Shown here: positions 17,499-26,931 of the stretch, piece by piece
Layout: each line of letters starts with the position of its first letter
How positions within the stretch are numbered: the stretch's first letter is position 1
Origin: Streptomyces sp. MUM 178J
Lineage (GTDB): Bacteria; Actinomycetota; Actinomycetes; Streptomycetales; Streptomycetaceae
DNA: 64,000 nt
Assembly: GCF_022414575.1 (NCBI RefSeq)
Contig: NZ_JADWYQ010000016.1
Coordinates: forward strand, 1-64,000
Direction: 5' to 3'
Position numbers and translations under genes: made by a program
The notes under the pieces: model-generated
Seen by the model: the letters and a program-made list of their open reading frames with translations, nothing else
The model's database searches: none
Told to the model about the DNA's origin: nothing

Positions 17499-17596
17499 CT
17501 CGGCGTTTGAGGCGCGGGGGTCCGGGGGCGGAGCCTCCGGAAACCGGGTCCGGGGCAGAGCCCCCGGTTGTCGGTCCCGTGGTGTGCAATGGACCC
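17499..17596. repeat. Single copy of the intergenic repeat before recG
   Basis: CTCGGCGTTTGAGGCGCGGG followed by GGGGGCGGAGCCTCCGG and a CCGGGGCAGAGCCCCCGG box: the same arrangement as in the 7377-8026 array and its right flank. A TGCAAT at 17585-17590 just before GTG 17597 may be the recG -10. Confidence 0.65.
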
Positions 17597-19798
17597 GTGC
17601 ACGCGCTGGATGAACCGCTCAAGACCACCCTCGGCCCGGCCACCGCCAAGGTCATGGCCGAGCACCTCGACCTGCACACCGTCGGCGATCTGCTGCACCA
17701 CTACCCCCGCCGCTACGCCGAGCGCGGCGAGCTCACCCGCCTCGCCGAGCTGCCCCTCGACGAGCACATCACGGTCGTCGCCCAGGTCGCCACCGCCCGC
17801 GTCGTGAAGTTCAACGGCGGCCGCGGCCAGCGCCTGGAGGTCACCATCACCGACGGCAGCGGCCGGCTGCAGCTGGTGTTCTTCGGCCGCGGCGTCCACA
17901 AGCCGCACAAGGACCTGCTGCCCGGCACCCGAGCCATGTTCGCGGGCAAGGTGTCCGTCTTCAACCGCAAGCTCCAGCTCGCCCACCCCGCGTACGAGCT
18001 GCTGCGCGAGGGCCGCGACGACAACTCCGCGGCCGACGCCTGGGCGAACGCGCTGATCCCGATCTACCCGGCCACCGCCAAGCTGGAGTCGTGGAAGATC
18101 TCCAAGGCGGTCGACGCGGTGCTCCCCGGCGCCGCGGAGGCCGCCGACCCGCTGCCGCCCGCCCTGCGGGAAGGCCGTGGGCTGACCTCCCTGCCCGACG
18201 CCCTCCGCAAGGTCCACCGCCCGCGCACCAAGGCGGACGTCGCCGCCGCCCGCGACCGGCTCAAGTGGGACGAGGCTTTCGTCCTCCAGGTCGCCCTCGC
18301 CCGTCGCCGGCTCGCCGACACCCAGCTCCCGGCGGTGGCCCGCACCCCCGGCCCCGACGGGCTGCTCGCCGCCTTCGACGCCGAACTGCCCTTCACCCTC
18401 ACCGAAGGACAGCAGAAGGTCTCCCGGGAGATCTTCGACGATCTGGCGACGGAGCACCCCATGCACCGCCTCCTGCAGGGCGAAGTGGGCTCGGGCAAGA
18501 CGATGGTGGCGCTGCGGGCCATGCTCGCCGTCGTCGACGCCGGGGGTCAGGCAGCCATGCTCGCCCCCACCGAGGTGCTCGCCCAGCAGCACTGGCGCTC
18601 CGTCGTGGAGATGATGGGCGAGCTCGCCGAGGGCGGGATGCTCGGCGGCGCCGAGCACGCCACCAAGGTGGTGCTGCTCACCGGCTCCATGGGCGCGGCC
18701 GCCCGCCGCCGGGCCCTGCTCGACCTGGCGACCGGCGAGGCAGGCATCGTCATCGGCACGCACGCGCTGATCGAGGACAGGGTCCGGTTCCACGACCTCG
18801 GCCTGGTCGTCGTCGACGAGCAGCACCGCTTCGGCGTCGAGCAGCGCGACGCGCTTCGGTCCAAGGGGGAATCCCAGACGGAAAGGCGCACCCCGCATCT
18901 GCTGGTCATGACGGCCACTCCCATCCCGCGCACCGTGGCCATGACCGTATTCGGCGATCTGGAGACCTCCGTCCTCGACCAGCTGCCCGCCGGCCGTTCG
19001 CCGATCGCCAGCCATGTGGTCCCCGCCCAGGACAAGCCGCACTATCTGACCCGCGCCTGGGAGCGGGTGCGGGAAGAGGTCTCCAAGGGCCACCAGGCAT
19101 ACGTGGTGTGCCCCCGCATCGGCGACGACCTCGACGAGAGCGCCGCCGCGCGCGGGAAGTCCCCCGAGGACGAGGCGGAGAAGCGTCCGCCGCTCGCGGT
19201 CGTCGACGTGCTGGACCAGCTCGCCGGGGGGCCGCTCGCCGGGCTGCGCCTCGCCATGCTCCACGGGCGGATGCCGCCGGACGAGAAGGACGACGTGATG
19301 CGCCGCTTCGCCGCCGGCGAGGTGGACGTGCTGGTCGCCACCACCGTCATCGAGGTCGGGGTGAACGTGCCCAACGCCACCGTCATGGTGATCATGGACG
19401 CGGACCGCTTCGGCGTCTCCCAGCTCCACCAGCTCCGCGGCCGGGTCGGCCGTGGAGCCGCCCCCGGCCTGTGCCTGCTGGTCACCGAGATGCCCGAGGC
19501 GAGCCCTGCCCGCGCCCGGCTCGGCGCGGTCGCCGCCACGCTCGACGGCTTCGAACTCTCCCGCATCGACCTCGAACAGCGCCGTGAGGGCGATGTCCTC
19601 GGTCAGGCCCAGTCCGGCGTCCGCTCCTCGCTGCGCATGCTCACGGTCGTCGACGACGAGGAGGTCATCGCCGCGGCCCGCGAGGAGGCCACGAAGATCG
19701 TCACGGCGGACCCGGACCTGGAGGGCTTCCCGGAGCTGCGCACAGCCCTGGACGCCCTGCTCGACCAGGAGCGGGAGCGGTATCTGGACAAGGGCTGA
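17597..19798 (+). CDS. recG: ATP-dependent DNA helicase RecG
   Basis: Unwinds and regresses stalled forks and branched DNA. Wedge/OB domain at residues ~50-140 (ITVVAQVATARVVKFNGGRG), helicase motif I GEVGSGKTMVALRAM, motif II VVDEQHRFGVEQRDAL, motif III VMTATPIPRT, and C-terminal motifs IV-VI with HQLRGRVGRGAAPGLC. I start at GTG 17597 because TGCAAT lies six bases upstream, a leaderless arrangement; GTGs at 17579/17582 are alternatives. 733 residues, normal. Confidence 0.96.
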   Translation: MHALDEPLKTTLGPATAKVMAEHLDLHTVGDLLHHYPRRYAERGELTRLAELPLDEHITVVAQVATARVVKFNGGRGQRLEVTITDGSGRLQLVFFGRGVHKPHKDLLPGTRAMFAGKVSVFNRKLQLAHPAYELLREGRDDNSAADAWANALIPIYPATAKLESWKISKAVDAVLPGAAEAADPLPPALREGRGLTSLPDALRKVHRPRTKADVAAARDRLKWDEAFVLQVALARRRLADTQLPAVARTPGPDGLLAAFDAELPFTLTEGQQKVSREIFDDLATEHPMHRLLQGEVGSGKTMVALRAMLAVVDAGGQAAMLAPTEVLAQQHWRSVVEMMGELAEGGMLGGAEHATKVVLLTGSMGAAARRRALLDLATGEAGIVIGTHALIEDRVRFHDLGLVVVDEQHRFGVEQRDALRSKGESQTERRTPHLLVMTATPIPRTVAMTVFGDLETSVLDQLPAGRSPIASHVVPAQDKPHYLTRAWERVREEVSKGHQAYVVCPRIGDDLDESAAARGKSPEDEAEKRPPLAVVDVLDQLAGGPLAGLRLAMLHGRMPPDEKDDVMRRFAAGEVDVLVATTVIEVGVNVPNATVMVIMDADRFGVSQLHQLRGRVGRGAAPGLCLLVTEMPEASPARARLGAVAATLDGFELSRIDLEQRREGDVLGQAQSGVRSSLRMLTVVDDEEVIAAAREEATKIVTADPDLEGFPELRTALDALLDQERERYLDKG

Positions 19799-19944
19799 GC
19801 ACCCCTGCGCAGCGCCCGAGCGGCACGGCGCGGCATATCGTGGGGGCAGCGCCCCGACAACGGGGACAACACCGACAGCACGGCTTCGACAGCACCGCAT
19901 CGACAGCACCTCCGCACCATCGCCCCGACGAGGATCGACACACC

Positions 19945-20529
19945 ATGACCCGCGTGATCGCCGGCGCAGCCGGCGGACGCCGCCTGGCCGTCCCGCCGGG
20001 CAACGGCACCCGGCCCACCTCCGACCGGGCCCGTGAGGGCCTGTTCTCCAGCTGGGAGTCGCTGCTCGGCGGCTTCCACGGGGTCCGGATCGCCGATCTG
20101 TACGCCGGCTCGGGGGCCGTCGGCCTCGAAGCGCTCTCCCGCGGCGCCGCCCACGCCCTCCTCGTCGAGGCGGACCCCCGCGCCGCCCGAACCGTCCGGG
20201 AGAACGTCCGCGCCCTCGGGCTGCCCGGCGCGGAGCTGCGCACGGGCAAAGCGGAGCAGATCGTCACAGGACCGGCCCCGGCGGAACCGTACGACCTGGT
20301 CTTCCTCGACCCTCCGTACGCCGTCACCGATGACGATCTTCGGGAGATCCTGCTCACACTCCGCCTTCAGGGGTGGCTCGCGGGCGATGCCGTCGCCACC
20401 GTGGAGCGCAGCACCAGAGGCGGGGAATTCGTCTGGCCCAAGGGATTTGAGCCGCTGCGGGCCCGCCGTTACGGCGAAGGCACGCTTTGGTACGGTCGCG
20501 CCGCCTCTACGTGCGAAGAGGCACCATGA
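19945..20529 (+). CDS. rsmD: 16S rRNA (guanine966-N2)-methyltransferase
   Basis: 194 residues. SAM-binding motif [20 protein letters not shown] and catalytic [16 protein letters not shown] (D-P-P-Y). [20 protein letters not shown] is the typical RsmD N-terminus. Followed by coaD after about 26 bases, the common RsmD-CoaD pair. ATG 19945 with weak GAGGAT upstream. Confidence 0.95.
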   Translation: MTRVIAGAAGGRRLAVPPGNGTRPTSDRAREGLFSSWESLLGGFHGVRIADLYAGSGAVGLEALSRGAAHALLVEADPRAARTVRENVRALGLPGAELRTGKAEQIVTGPAPAEPYDLVFLDPPYAVTDDDLREILLTLRLQGWLAGDAVATVERSTRGGEFVWPKGFEPLRARRYGEGTLWYGRAASTCEEAP

Positions 20530-20555
20530 CCGGACCGGAGAGCGAGGGACTTCAG

Positions 20556-21035
20556 TTGCGCCGCGCAGTCTGTCCTGGGTCGTTCGACCCCATCACCAAC
20601 GGACATCTGGACATCATCGCTCGCGCCTCCAAGCTGTATGACGTCGTACACGTCGCGGTGATGATCAACCAGTCCAAGAAAGGGCTGTTCACCGTCGAGG
20701 AGCGCATGGCGCTGATCCGCGAGGTGACCAGCGAGTACAGCAATGTGGTGGTGGAGTCGCACCACGGCCTGCTGGTCGACTTCTGCAAAGAGCGCGACAT
20801 CCCGGCCATCGTGAAGGGCCTGCGCGCCGTCAGCGACTTTGACTACGAACTGCAGATGGCCCAGATGAACAACGGGCTCTCGGGCGTCGAGACCCTCTTC
20901 GTCCCGACCAACCCCACCTACAGCTTCCTCTCCTCCAGCCTGGTCAAGGAGGTCGCGGCCTGGGGCGGCGACGTATCCCACCTCCTGCCGCCTGCCGTCC
21001 ACCGGGCCCTGGTCGAGCGGCTTGCCGAGAAGTGA
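20556..21035 (+). CDS. coaD: Phosphopantetheine adenylyltransferase
   Basis: Fourth step of coenzyme A synthesis. [18 protein letters not shown] holds the nucleotidyltransferase loop (T/HxGH type) and [20 protein letters not shown] the C-terminal site. A TTG start at 20556 gives 159 residues, exactly the usual CoaD length, and has GAGGGA six bases upstream. ATG 20526 would add ten residues lying on the ribosome site. Downstream of rsmD as usual. Confidence 0.95.
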   Translation: MRRAVCPGSFDPITNGHLDIIARASKLYDVVHVAVMINQSKKGLFTVEERMALIREVTSEYSNVVVESHHGLLVDFCKERDIPAIVKGLRAVSDFDYELQMAQMNNGLSGVETLFVPTNPTYSFLSSSLVKEVAAWGGDVSHLLPPAVHRALVERLAEK

Positions 21036-21108
21036 GCCACGAAGCGCCGAATGCCCTTAAAGTCGTGCCGTCCGTCTCCAACCCGCTGTAGAGAGTGGCG
21101 AGCACGCC

Positions 21109-22203
21109 GTGGATGTGCAGAAGAAGCTCGATGAGATCGTCGAGTCGGTCAGCAGCGCCCGCTCCATGCCCATGTCGGCCTCCTGCGTGGTCAACCGCGC
21201 CGAGCTGCTCGCCATGCTCGAAGAGCTGCGCCACGCGCTGCCCGACTCGCTCGCCCAGGCCAGGGAGCTGATCGGCGGCCGGGAGCAGCTCGTCGAAGAG
21301 GCCCGCCGGGAGGCCGAGCGGATCATTCAGTCGGCCCACGCCGAGCGCGGCTCCCTGATCTCCGACACCCAGGTGGCGCGCCAGTCCCAGGACCAGGCCG
21401 ACCGCATCCTGGCCGACGCCCGCCGGGAGGCCGAGGAGGTCCGTGCCGAGGCCGACGACTACGTCGACTCCAAGCTCGCCAACTTCGAGGTGGTCCTCAC
21501 CAAGACCATCGGCTCCGTCGACCGCGGCCGCGAGAAGCTGCTGGGCCGCGGGAACACCCTGCCCGGGGCGTACGAAGACGAGGCCGACGCCGACGCCCCC
21601 GAGTACAGCTCCGACCCCGCCACCCTGATCCAGCGCGCCGACGACTACGTGGACGCCAAGCTCGGCGCCTTCGAAGCCGTGCTCGCCAAGACGCTCCAGG
21701 CCGTCGGCCGCGGCCGGCAGAAGCTGCACGGCCGGATCGCCACCGATGAGCTGGGTGCGCACATCGCCGCTCAGGACGCCGCGGGGGACGCGCCCCGGCA
21801 CTCCAGCGACGCGGACTACCTGGCCGGCCTGGCGGAGCTCGCCGACCCGGAGCAGCAGGCGCAGCAGGCTCCGCAGGCACAGCAGACACCTCAGACGCCC
21901 GGCGGCCCGCTGCAACCGGGCATCCCCCAGCAGCCGGACCCGTACACCTACCAGCCGCAGGACGCGTACGCGTACCAGCAGGACCCGTACGCCGCCTACC
22001 AGCAGCAGCCGGCCCACACCGGCCAGGCGGGCTACGAGCAGGCGGGCTACGACCAGGCGGGCTACGACCAGGGATACGCGCCCCAGCAGTCCTCCTACGG
22101 CTACCAGCAGCCGCAGACCCAGCCCGCGCTGGACGAGACCAGCTTCTTCGACACCAGCATGATCGACCTCGAACAGCTGCGCCGCTATGAAGAGGGGCGC
22201 TGA
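21109..22203 (+). CDS. DivIVA-like coiled-coil protein, probable SepIVA homologue
   Basis: 364 residues. The start MDVQKKLDEIVESVSSARSM and CVVNRAELLAMLEELRHALP resemble mycobacterial SepIVA, an essential septum/elongation factor. A coiled coil with EARREAERIIQSAHAERGSL spans residues ~45-120. The repeated ADDYVDSKLANFEVVLTKT / ADDYVDAKLGAFEAVLAKT units (~115 and ~185) look duplicated. The C-terminal ~100 residues are Gln/Pro/Tyr-rich and disordered. The yceD-rpmF-rnc context matches that of mycobacterial SepIVA. GTG start with weak ribosome site. Confidence 0.8.
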   Translation: MDVQKKLDEIVESVSSARSMPMSASCVVNRAELLAMLEELRHALPDSLAQARELIGGREQLVEEARREAERIIQSAHAERGSLISDTQVARQSQDQADRILADARREAEEVRAEADDYVDSKLANFEVVLTKTIGSVDRGREKLLGRGNTLPGAYEDEADADAPEYSSDPATLIQRADDYVDAKLGAFEAVLAKTLQAVGRGRQKLHGRIATDELGAHIAAQDAAGDAPRHSSDADYLAGLAELADPEQQAQQAPQAQQTPQTPGGPLQPGIPQQPDPYTYQPQDAYAYQQDPYAAYQQQPAHTGQAGYEQAGYDQAGYDQGYAPQQSSYGYQQPQTQPALDETSFFDTSMIDLEQLRRYEEGR

Positions 22204-22264
22204 CGCCGGCTGTCCGGGGAGGGCCTTTGTGCGCCCGTGATCCGGCCGGACGACCGGGAGCGGA

Positions 22265-22294
22265 TTGGGCCCTGGGCGAAGCGTCCAGTATCCT
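22265..22294 (+). promoter_or_regulatory. Candidate promoter of yceD-rpmF-rnc
   Basis: TTGGGC (22265-22270) and TATCCT (22289-22294) are 18 bases apart, a plausible -35/-10 pair, about 100 bases upstream of the proposed yceD start. Nothing else in the 188-base gap looks like a gene. Confidence 0.45.
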
Positions 22295-22391
22295 GGCTCT
22301 TCGGTCGCACGTACCTCCGCGATTCCGGCTGCCCGTTTCCGACACCAGAACACGGTCGGCCTGGCCCCACGATCCGAAAGCAGGAAGAGCC

Positions 22392-23042
22392 CTGAACGCC
22401 CGCCTCGACCACCGCAACCCCCTCGTGTTCGACACGCACGAGCTGGGCCGGCGGCCCGGTGCGCTCCAGCGGCTGACCCGCACGGTCTCGGCGCCCGGCG
22501 CGCCCGCGGCCTTCGGCGTCGAGGGGGTCATCGGGGTGCCGGAAGGCGAGCCCGTGGAGCTGGATCTCCGCCTGGAGTCCGTCATGGAAGGTGTGCTTGT
22601 CACAGGCACCTCCCGTGCCACGGCCGAGGGGGAGTGCGTAAGGTGTCTGGAGCCGCTGCGCCTTGACGTCGAAGCGGACTTCCAGGAGCTGTTCTCCTAC
22701 CCTGACGCCGACGACCGGGGCCGCACCGCGGAGCCGGGCGACGACGCCGAGGACGAGGAGCGGCTCTTCGTCGAGGACGACCTGTTCGACCTCGAACCCG
22801 TGCTGCGTGATGCGGTGGTGCTCGCACTGCCGATGCAGCCGGTGTGCCGGGAGGACTGCCCCGGTCTGTGCCCCGACTGCGGGGCCAGGCTGGAAGAGGA
22901 CCCGGACCACCACCATGACGCCGTCGACATCCGTTGGGCGGCACTGCAGGGACTCGCCGAATCCACCAGGGACGGCGAGAAGGACGACATGAGCGGCGAC
23001 GCGCCTGGATCAGCACGCGTCGACGAGAAGCAGGAGAAGTAG
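22392..23042 (+). CDS. yceD: DUF177/YceD-family protein
   Basis: 216 residues, homologous to YceD, linked to 23S rRNA maturation and usually upstream of rpmF. Motifs: [20 protein letters not shown] and CPDCGARL in the C-terminal part. Homology starts at [20 protein letters not shown], and the only start with a good ribosome site (AGGAAG at 22382-22387) is CTG 22392; no ATG or GTG fits. Upstream in-frame sequence is arginine-rich and includes a likely promoter. rpmF follows directly. Confidence 0.88.
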   Translation: MNARLDHRNPLVFDTHELGRRPGALQRLTRTVSAPGAPAAFGVEGVIGVPEGEPVELDLRLESVMEGVLVTGTSRATAEGECVRCLEPLRLDVEADFQELFSYPDADDRGRTAEPGDDAEDEERLFVEDDLFDLEPVLRDAVVLALPMQPVCREDCPGLCPDCGARLEEDPDHHHDAVDIRWAALQGLAESTRDGEKDDMSGDAPGSARVDEKQEK

Positions 23043-23044
23043 CC

Positions 23045-23218
23045 GTGGCTGTTCCGAAGCGGAAGATGTCGCGCAGCAACACGCGCCACCGCCGGTCGCA
23101 GTGGAAGGCTGCGGTCCCCACCCTGGTTTCGTGTGAGCGGTGCCAGGAGCCGAAGCAGCAGCACATCGCGTGCCCGAGCTGCGGCACCTACAACAAGCGC
23201 CAGGTTCTCGAGGTCTGA
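23045..23218 (+). CDS. rpmF: 50S ribosomal protein L32
   Basis: 57 residues: [18 protein letters not shown], then zinc ribbon [11 protein letters not shown] and [15 protein letters not shown] 23045, with GGAG near the yceD stop, two bases downstream. Zinc-binding form. The yceD-rpmF-rnc order is conserved. Confidence 0.98.
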   Translation: MAVPKRKMSRSNTRHRRSQWKAAVPTLVSCERCQEPKQQHIACPSCGTYNKRQVLEV

Positions 23219-23237
23219 GCGGCTGGTGAGAGGCCCG

Positions 23238-24032
23238 ATGTCTGACAACAGTGTCAACGCAGCCTCGTCCCACACGCTTCTGGAAGGGCGGATCGGCTAT
23301 CAGGTCGAGTCCGCCCTTCTGGTGCGTGCCCTGACCCACCGGTCGTACGCCTACGAGAACGGCGGTCTGCCCACCAACGAGCGGCTGGAGTTCCTCGGGG
23401 ACTCGGTGCTCGGCCTGGTGGTCACCGACACGCTGTACCGCACCCACCCCGACCTGCCCGAGGGCCAGCTGGCCAAGCTGCGGGCCGCGGTGGTCAACTC
23501 GCGGGCCCTAGCCGAGGTCGGCCGCGGCCTCGAGCTGGGCTCCTTCATCCGGCTGGGCCGGGGCGAGGAAGGCACCGGAGGGCGGGACAAGGCGTCCATT
23601 CTCGCCGACACCCTGGAAGCGGTGATCGGCGCGGTCTATCTCGACAAGGGCCTCGAAGCGGCGTCGGAGCTGGTGCACCGGCTGTTCGACCCGCTGATCG
23701 AGAAGTCCTCGAACCTCGGCGCGGGCCTGGACTGGAAGACCAGCCTCCAGGAACTGACTGCGGCCGAGGGCCTCGGGGTGCCGGAGTATCTGGTCACCGA
23801 GACCGGCCCGGACCACGAGAAGACCTTCACTGCTGCCGCCCGCGTCGGTGGTGTCTCGTACGGCACCGGCACCGGCCGCAGCAAGAAGGAAGCGGAGCAG
23901 CAGGCCGCGGAGTCCGCGTGGCGGGAGATCCGCGCGGCTGCGGACGCGCGTGCCGCGGAGGAGGCCTCCGCGGGAGAAGGGGCCGCCGACACCCCTTCGT
24001 CCCAGCCCCCTGCGGACCGCGCCTCGGCCTGA
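23238..24032 (+). CDS. rnc: Ribonuclease III
   Basis: Cleaves double-stranded RNA, including rRNA precursors. Catalytic signature [20 protein letters not shown] at residue ~46, second acidic site [18 protein letters not shown], and a C-terminal dsRNA-binding domain ([11 protein letters not shown] ... [20 protein letters not shown]). In Streptomyces this gene is also known as absB, affecting antibiotic synthesis. 264 residues with an Ala-rich tail. ATG 23238. Confidence 0.97.
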   Translation: MSDNSVNAASSHTLLEGRIGYQVESALLVRALTHRSYAYENGGLPTNERLEFLGDSVLGLVVTDTLYRTHPDLPEGQLAKLRAAVVNSRALAEVGRGLELGSFIRLGRGEEGTGGRDKASILADTLEAVIGAVYLDKGLEAASELVHRLFDPLIEKSSNLGAGLDWKTSLQELTAAEGLGVPEYLVTETGPDHEKTFTAAARVGGVSYGTGTGRSKKEAEQQAAESAWREIRAAADARAAEEASAGEGAADTPSSQPPADRASA

Positions 24033-24381
24033 CGCCGTCGCCGTTTCCTCGCGTCCCGCCGCCCCTGAGGGCGGCGGGACTTCTGTTCCCCACCCTCGGC
24101 CCTTTCCGGGCCCCCGGCCCTGCGCGGCAGCCGTGCACCGCACCGCCGCCCGTCAGGAACTGCTCACCCGGCGGGCGAGCAGGCCTTCCGGAAGCGGGCC
24201 CGGCTTCGGGCCCGGCGGCTTGTCGGGGGCGGAGCCGCCGTCGACCTTCCCCCGGAGGGGGCTGAGGAGACGGAGCCCCTGGTTTCGGAAAAGGGCGGGA
24301 CAGGGGAGACAACCCCGCTCAAGGCCACCACGCGCCCGCGTTAGGCTTCAGGCGTCCCCCGCCGGAGAAGGAGAGCGCGCC
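24033..24381. other. Terminator and repeat-bearing gap before mutM
   Basis: Hairpin GTCCCGCCGCCC (24053-24064) with 24069-24080, loop CTGA and tail TTCTGTTCCCC terminates rnc. From 24180 to 24310 there are GCCCGGCTTCGGGC, GGGGGCGGAGCCGCC and CGGAGCCCCTGGTTTCGG boxes of the family seen near 2700, 10990 and 17530. No gene seen. Confidence 0.7.
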
Positions 24382-25257
24382 GTGCCCGAGTTGCCCGAGG
24401 TCGAGGTGGTACGGCGGGGGCTGGAGCGCTGGGTCAGCGGGCGGACCGTCGCCGAGGTCCAGGTCCTGCACCCGCGCGCCGTACGCCGCCATCCGGCCGG
24501 CGGCGAGGACTTCGCCGCCCGCCTCAAGGGCCACCGCATCGGCGTCGCCCGCCGCCGCGGCAAGTACCTCTGGCTCCCCCTCGCCGACGCCGACGCCTCG
24601 ATCCTCGGCCACCTCGGCATGAGCGGCCAGCTCCTCGTCCAGCCCGAGACCGCGCCCGACGAGAAGCACCTCAGGATCCGTCTCCGCTTCGACGACTCCG
24701 CCGGCACCGAGCTCCGCTTCGTCGACCAGCGGACCTTCGGCGGCCTCTCCGTCCATGACAACATGCCCGACGGCCTGCCCGACGCCATCGCCCACATCGC
24801 CCGCGATCCGCTCGATCCGGCGTTCGACGACGCCGCCTTCCACGCCGCGCTGCGCCTGCGCCGCACCACGATCAAGCGCGCCCTGCTCGACCAGTCCCTG
24901 ATCAGCGGCGTCGGCAACATCTACGCCGACGAGGCCCTCTGGCGTGCCAAGCTCCACTACGAACGGCCCACCGCCGGTTTCACCCGCCCGCGTAGCGCCG
25001 AACTCCTCGGCCATGTGCGCCAGGTGATGTCGGCCGCCCTCGCCGTCGGCGGCACCAGCTTCGACAGCCTGTACGTCAACGTCAACGGCGAATCCGGTTA
25101 TTTCAGCAGAGAATTGAACGTGTATGGGCGCTCTGACCAGGCGTGTAACCGGTGTGGAACGAGGATCAGAAGAGCCCCGTTCATGAACCGCTCCTCCTAC
25201 TTCTGCCCGAAGTGTCAGCCCATTCCGAAGAGCAGCAGAGGTCGTTTTCCCAGGTGA
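24382..25257 (+). CDS. mutM: Formamidopyrimidine-DNA glycosylase with a replaced 3' end
   Basis: Removes oxidised guanine. The mature N-terminal catalytic Pro is in [35 protein letters not shown] is the helix-two-turn-helix region. The C-terminal zinc finger (CNRC ... FCPKC) is intact. The last ~50 codons, from about 25101, have lower GC and unlike codon use (AGA, TTG, TGT). A second GC-rich mutM 3' end (30914-31090) lies 5.8 kb downstream: an insertion displaced the original end and supplied a new one. GTG 24382 with GAGAAGGAG upstream. 291 residues. Confidence 0.94.
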   Translation: MPELPEVEVVRRGLERWVSGRTVAEVQVLHPRAVRRHPAGGEDFAARLKGHRIGVARRRGKYLWLPLADADASILGHLGMSGQLLVQPETAPDEKHLRIRLRFDDSAGTELRFVDQRTFGGLSVHDNMPDGLPDAIAHIARDPLDPAFDDAAFHAALRLRRTTIKRALLDQSLISGVGNIYADEALWRAKLHYERPTAGFTRPRSAELLGHVRQVMSAALAVGGTSFDSLYVNVNGESGYFSRELNVYGRSDQACNRCGTRIRRAPFMNRSSYFCPKCQPIPKSSRGRFPR

Positions 25258-25342
25258 GAAGCGGTTCTACTTCGTTGGCGGCGTAGGGTTGACGTCGTCG
25301 GAGTTCAACTCCAATGAGGGAAGAGTCTGGCGAGGTGTCTTT

Positions 25343-26575
25343 TCAACGTGCCGTTCCGTGAACGGCTGCCAGGACGGCTTGCTGGAAGTCTGCTGCGGCC
25401 CGTGGACTCGTGAAGCCCGTGCATGCGGTGACCTGCCGGGTGTCGGTGAATTCGGGGGAGAACCAGTCGGTGACGTCGTCATCGCTAGCCTGAGTGATCG
25501 CTGGTGATCCGGTTTTCAGGCGGAAGCCGACCCGTTGGCAGACGTGGTCCTCGGGATGGACCAGGTGCCATACGACGGCCGCGTCGAAAACGGGCTTGGC
25601 GGGGAAGCCGTTCGCCGCCAACTCGGCCACAAGAGGTTGTGAAGACCGCCCGAAGAAACGGGCGAGCGGGTCCGGGCTGGTGGCGAGCTCCCGCAACCGG
25701 GCGAGCGGGATCGGCGCGAGGGACGACAGCTCGAAGTTGATGGCGGTGAACGGGATTGAGGTTTGTTCCAGTACGACCGCTTCCGCGCGTGGATCCATGA
25801 TGTAGTTGAAGTCCACCGCCGGATGGCCGAACAGTTCCAGGGGGGTCGTCGGCTTGCTGCCGACCAGCGCGACGACCCGTTTGATGTGCGCAGCTTCCGC
25901 CGGGTAGTTCATGGCGAGGCAGGCCACGTCCGTCAGGGGTCCGATGGCGAGGATCGTCAGCCCCCGGGTTCGGCGCAGCTGGTTGGCCATGAACCGGACG
26001 CCGTCGTTGACGCAGGTGTCGGTGAGGTCCGTCCCGCCGGTGGTTTCCTGGGGCTGGACCGGTAGCCAGGCGTTTGCTCCCTGGACCACGGGCACCCGGG
26101 AACCGAGTGCGTTCCTGGTGGCTCGTGTGGTGATCATCGAGGGTTTGACCATCGAGTTCCCCATCGTCACGACGACGCCCCGAACGTTGAGATGGTGCGC
26201 GACGGCAAGGGCGAAGGCGTAGGCGTCGTCGATGTCAGGAACCGAGGAGGCAATACCGTTGCGATTACCCGTAGTCAATCCCATCGCCATATCGGTGGAC
26301 AGAATGACCGGTTCACCGCCGGGATTCATCCGCCCGAGGCTCTTGGAGCCGGCCGTGCGGCCATCGAGGTGAAAGCCCAGCTCGCTCTCTTTTCTGGAGT
26401 GGAAGGAATTCCCCTTCGCCTGGATGAAGGGGGCGACGGCGTCTGGCGCCGCATGCGTGGAAGAGCGTGCAGCCGTTTGAGTCGCGCTCGCGTCGCTGCA
26501 CAGCACCACGGGCACGAGCAGCCCGAGACCCATCGCAATGATTTTCTTGGCCGCAGCCCAGTACTGTCTTGTCAT
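25343..26575 (-). CDS. Secreted nucleoside hydrolase-family protein
   Basis: 410 residues. Signal peptide of ~30 residues ending ...SDASA, so predicted extracellular. Inosine-uridine nucleoside hydrolase (IUNH) fold: PDIDDAYAFALAVAHHLNVR, GVVVTMGN, ILAIGPLTDVACLAMNYP, GHPAVDFNYIMDP and a C-terminal FDAAVVWHLVHPEDH with the metal Asp. The N-terminal DTDxGxDDA motif is split: STDMAMGL, then insert, then DIDDA. GAAAGGG precedes ATG 26575. Substrate unknown; hydrolase class is well supported. Confidence 0.85.
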   Translation of the reverse strand: MTRQYWAAAKKIIAMGLGLLVPVVLCSDASATQTAARSSTHAAPDAVAPFIQAKGNSFHSRKESELGFHLDGRTAGSKSLGRMNPGGEPVILSTDMAMGLTTGNRNGIASSVPDIDDAYAFALAVAHHLNVRGVVVTMGNSMVKPSMITTRATRNALGSRVPVVQGANAWLPVQPQETTGGTDLTDTCVNDGVRFMANQLRRTRGLTILAIGPLTDVACLAMNYPAEAAHIKRVVALVGSKPTTPLELFGHPAVDFNYIMDPRAEAVVLEQTSIPFTAINFELSSLAPIPLARLRELATSPDPLARFFGRSSQPLVAELAANGFPAKPVFDAAVVWHLVHPEDHVCQRVGFRLKTGSPAITQASDDDVTDWFSPEFTDTRQVTACTGFTSPRAAADFQQAVLAAVHGTAR

Positions 26576-26931
26576 ATTCGGCCCTTTCGCTGATCAGAAC
26601 ATGCGGGTAGCCGGAATCGTCCGGATCGTCGCCGCGGCGGCCGATCTGGCCAGCGGCAGAATAAGCTCGTTTGCTGCCTGTCCCGCGCATTTCGGGTTCC
26701 GCGTACTCGTCCCCGATTCCAATCGGAGTAATTGCGCACACCTATCTGGCTTCTGGACTTTCGTCGTTCTGGCTGATCGTCACGCCAGGTGTGCGCTGGC
26801 TGCGGCCCATGCCTCTTGTACGGCGCGGATTTCGGTATCTGTGGGCTGACCGGCGTCGATAGGCATAGATCGGGCCGCGATGATCGTGCGGCGGAGCTTG
26901 GCGGTCAATGTCGGAGAACGCCGGGTGCAGG
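26576..26931. other. Gap inside the insertion
   Basis: About 355 bases of lower GC between the nucleoside hydrolase and the oxidase. A minus-strand open frame (26780-27058) overlaps the end of the oxidase and ends in a non-repetitive sequence, but has no ribosome site or recognisable homology. Perhaps the 5' region of the hydrolase gene or a decayed gene. Confidence 0.4.
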
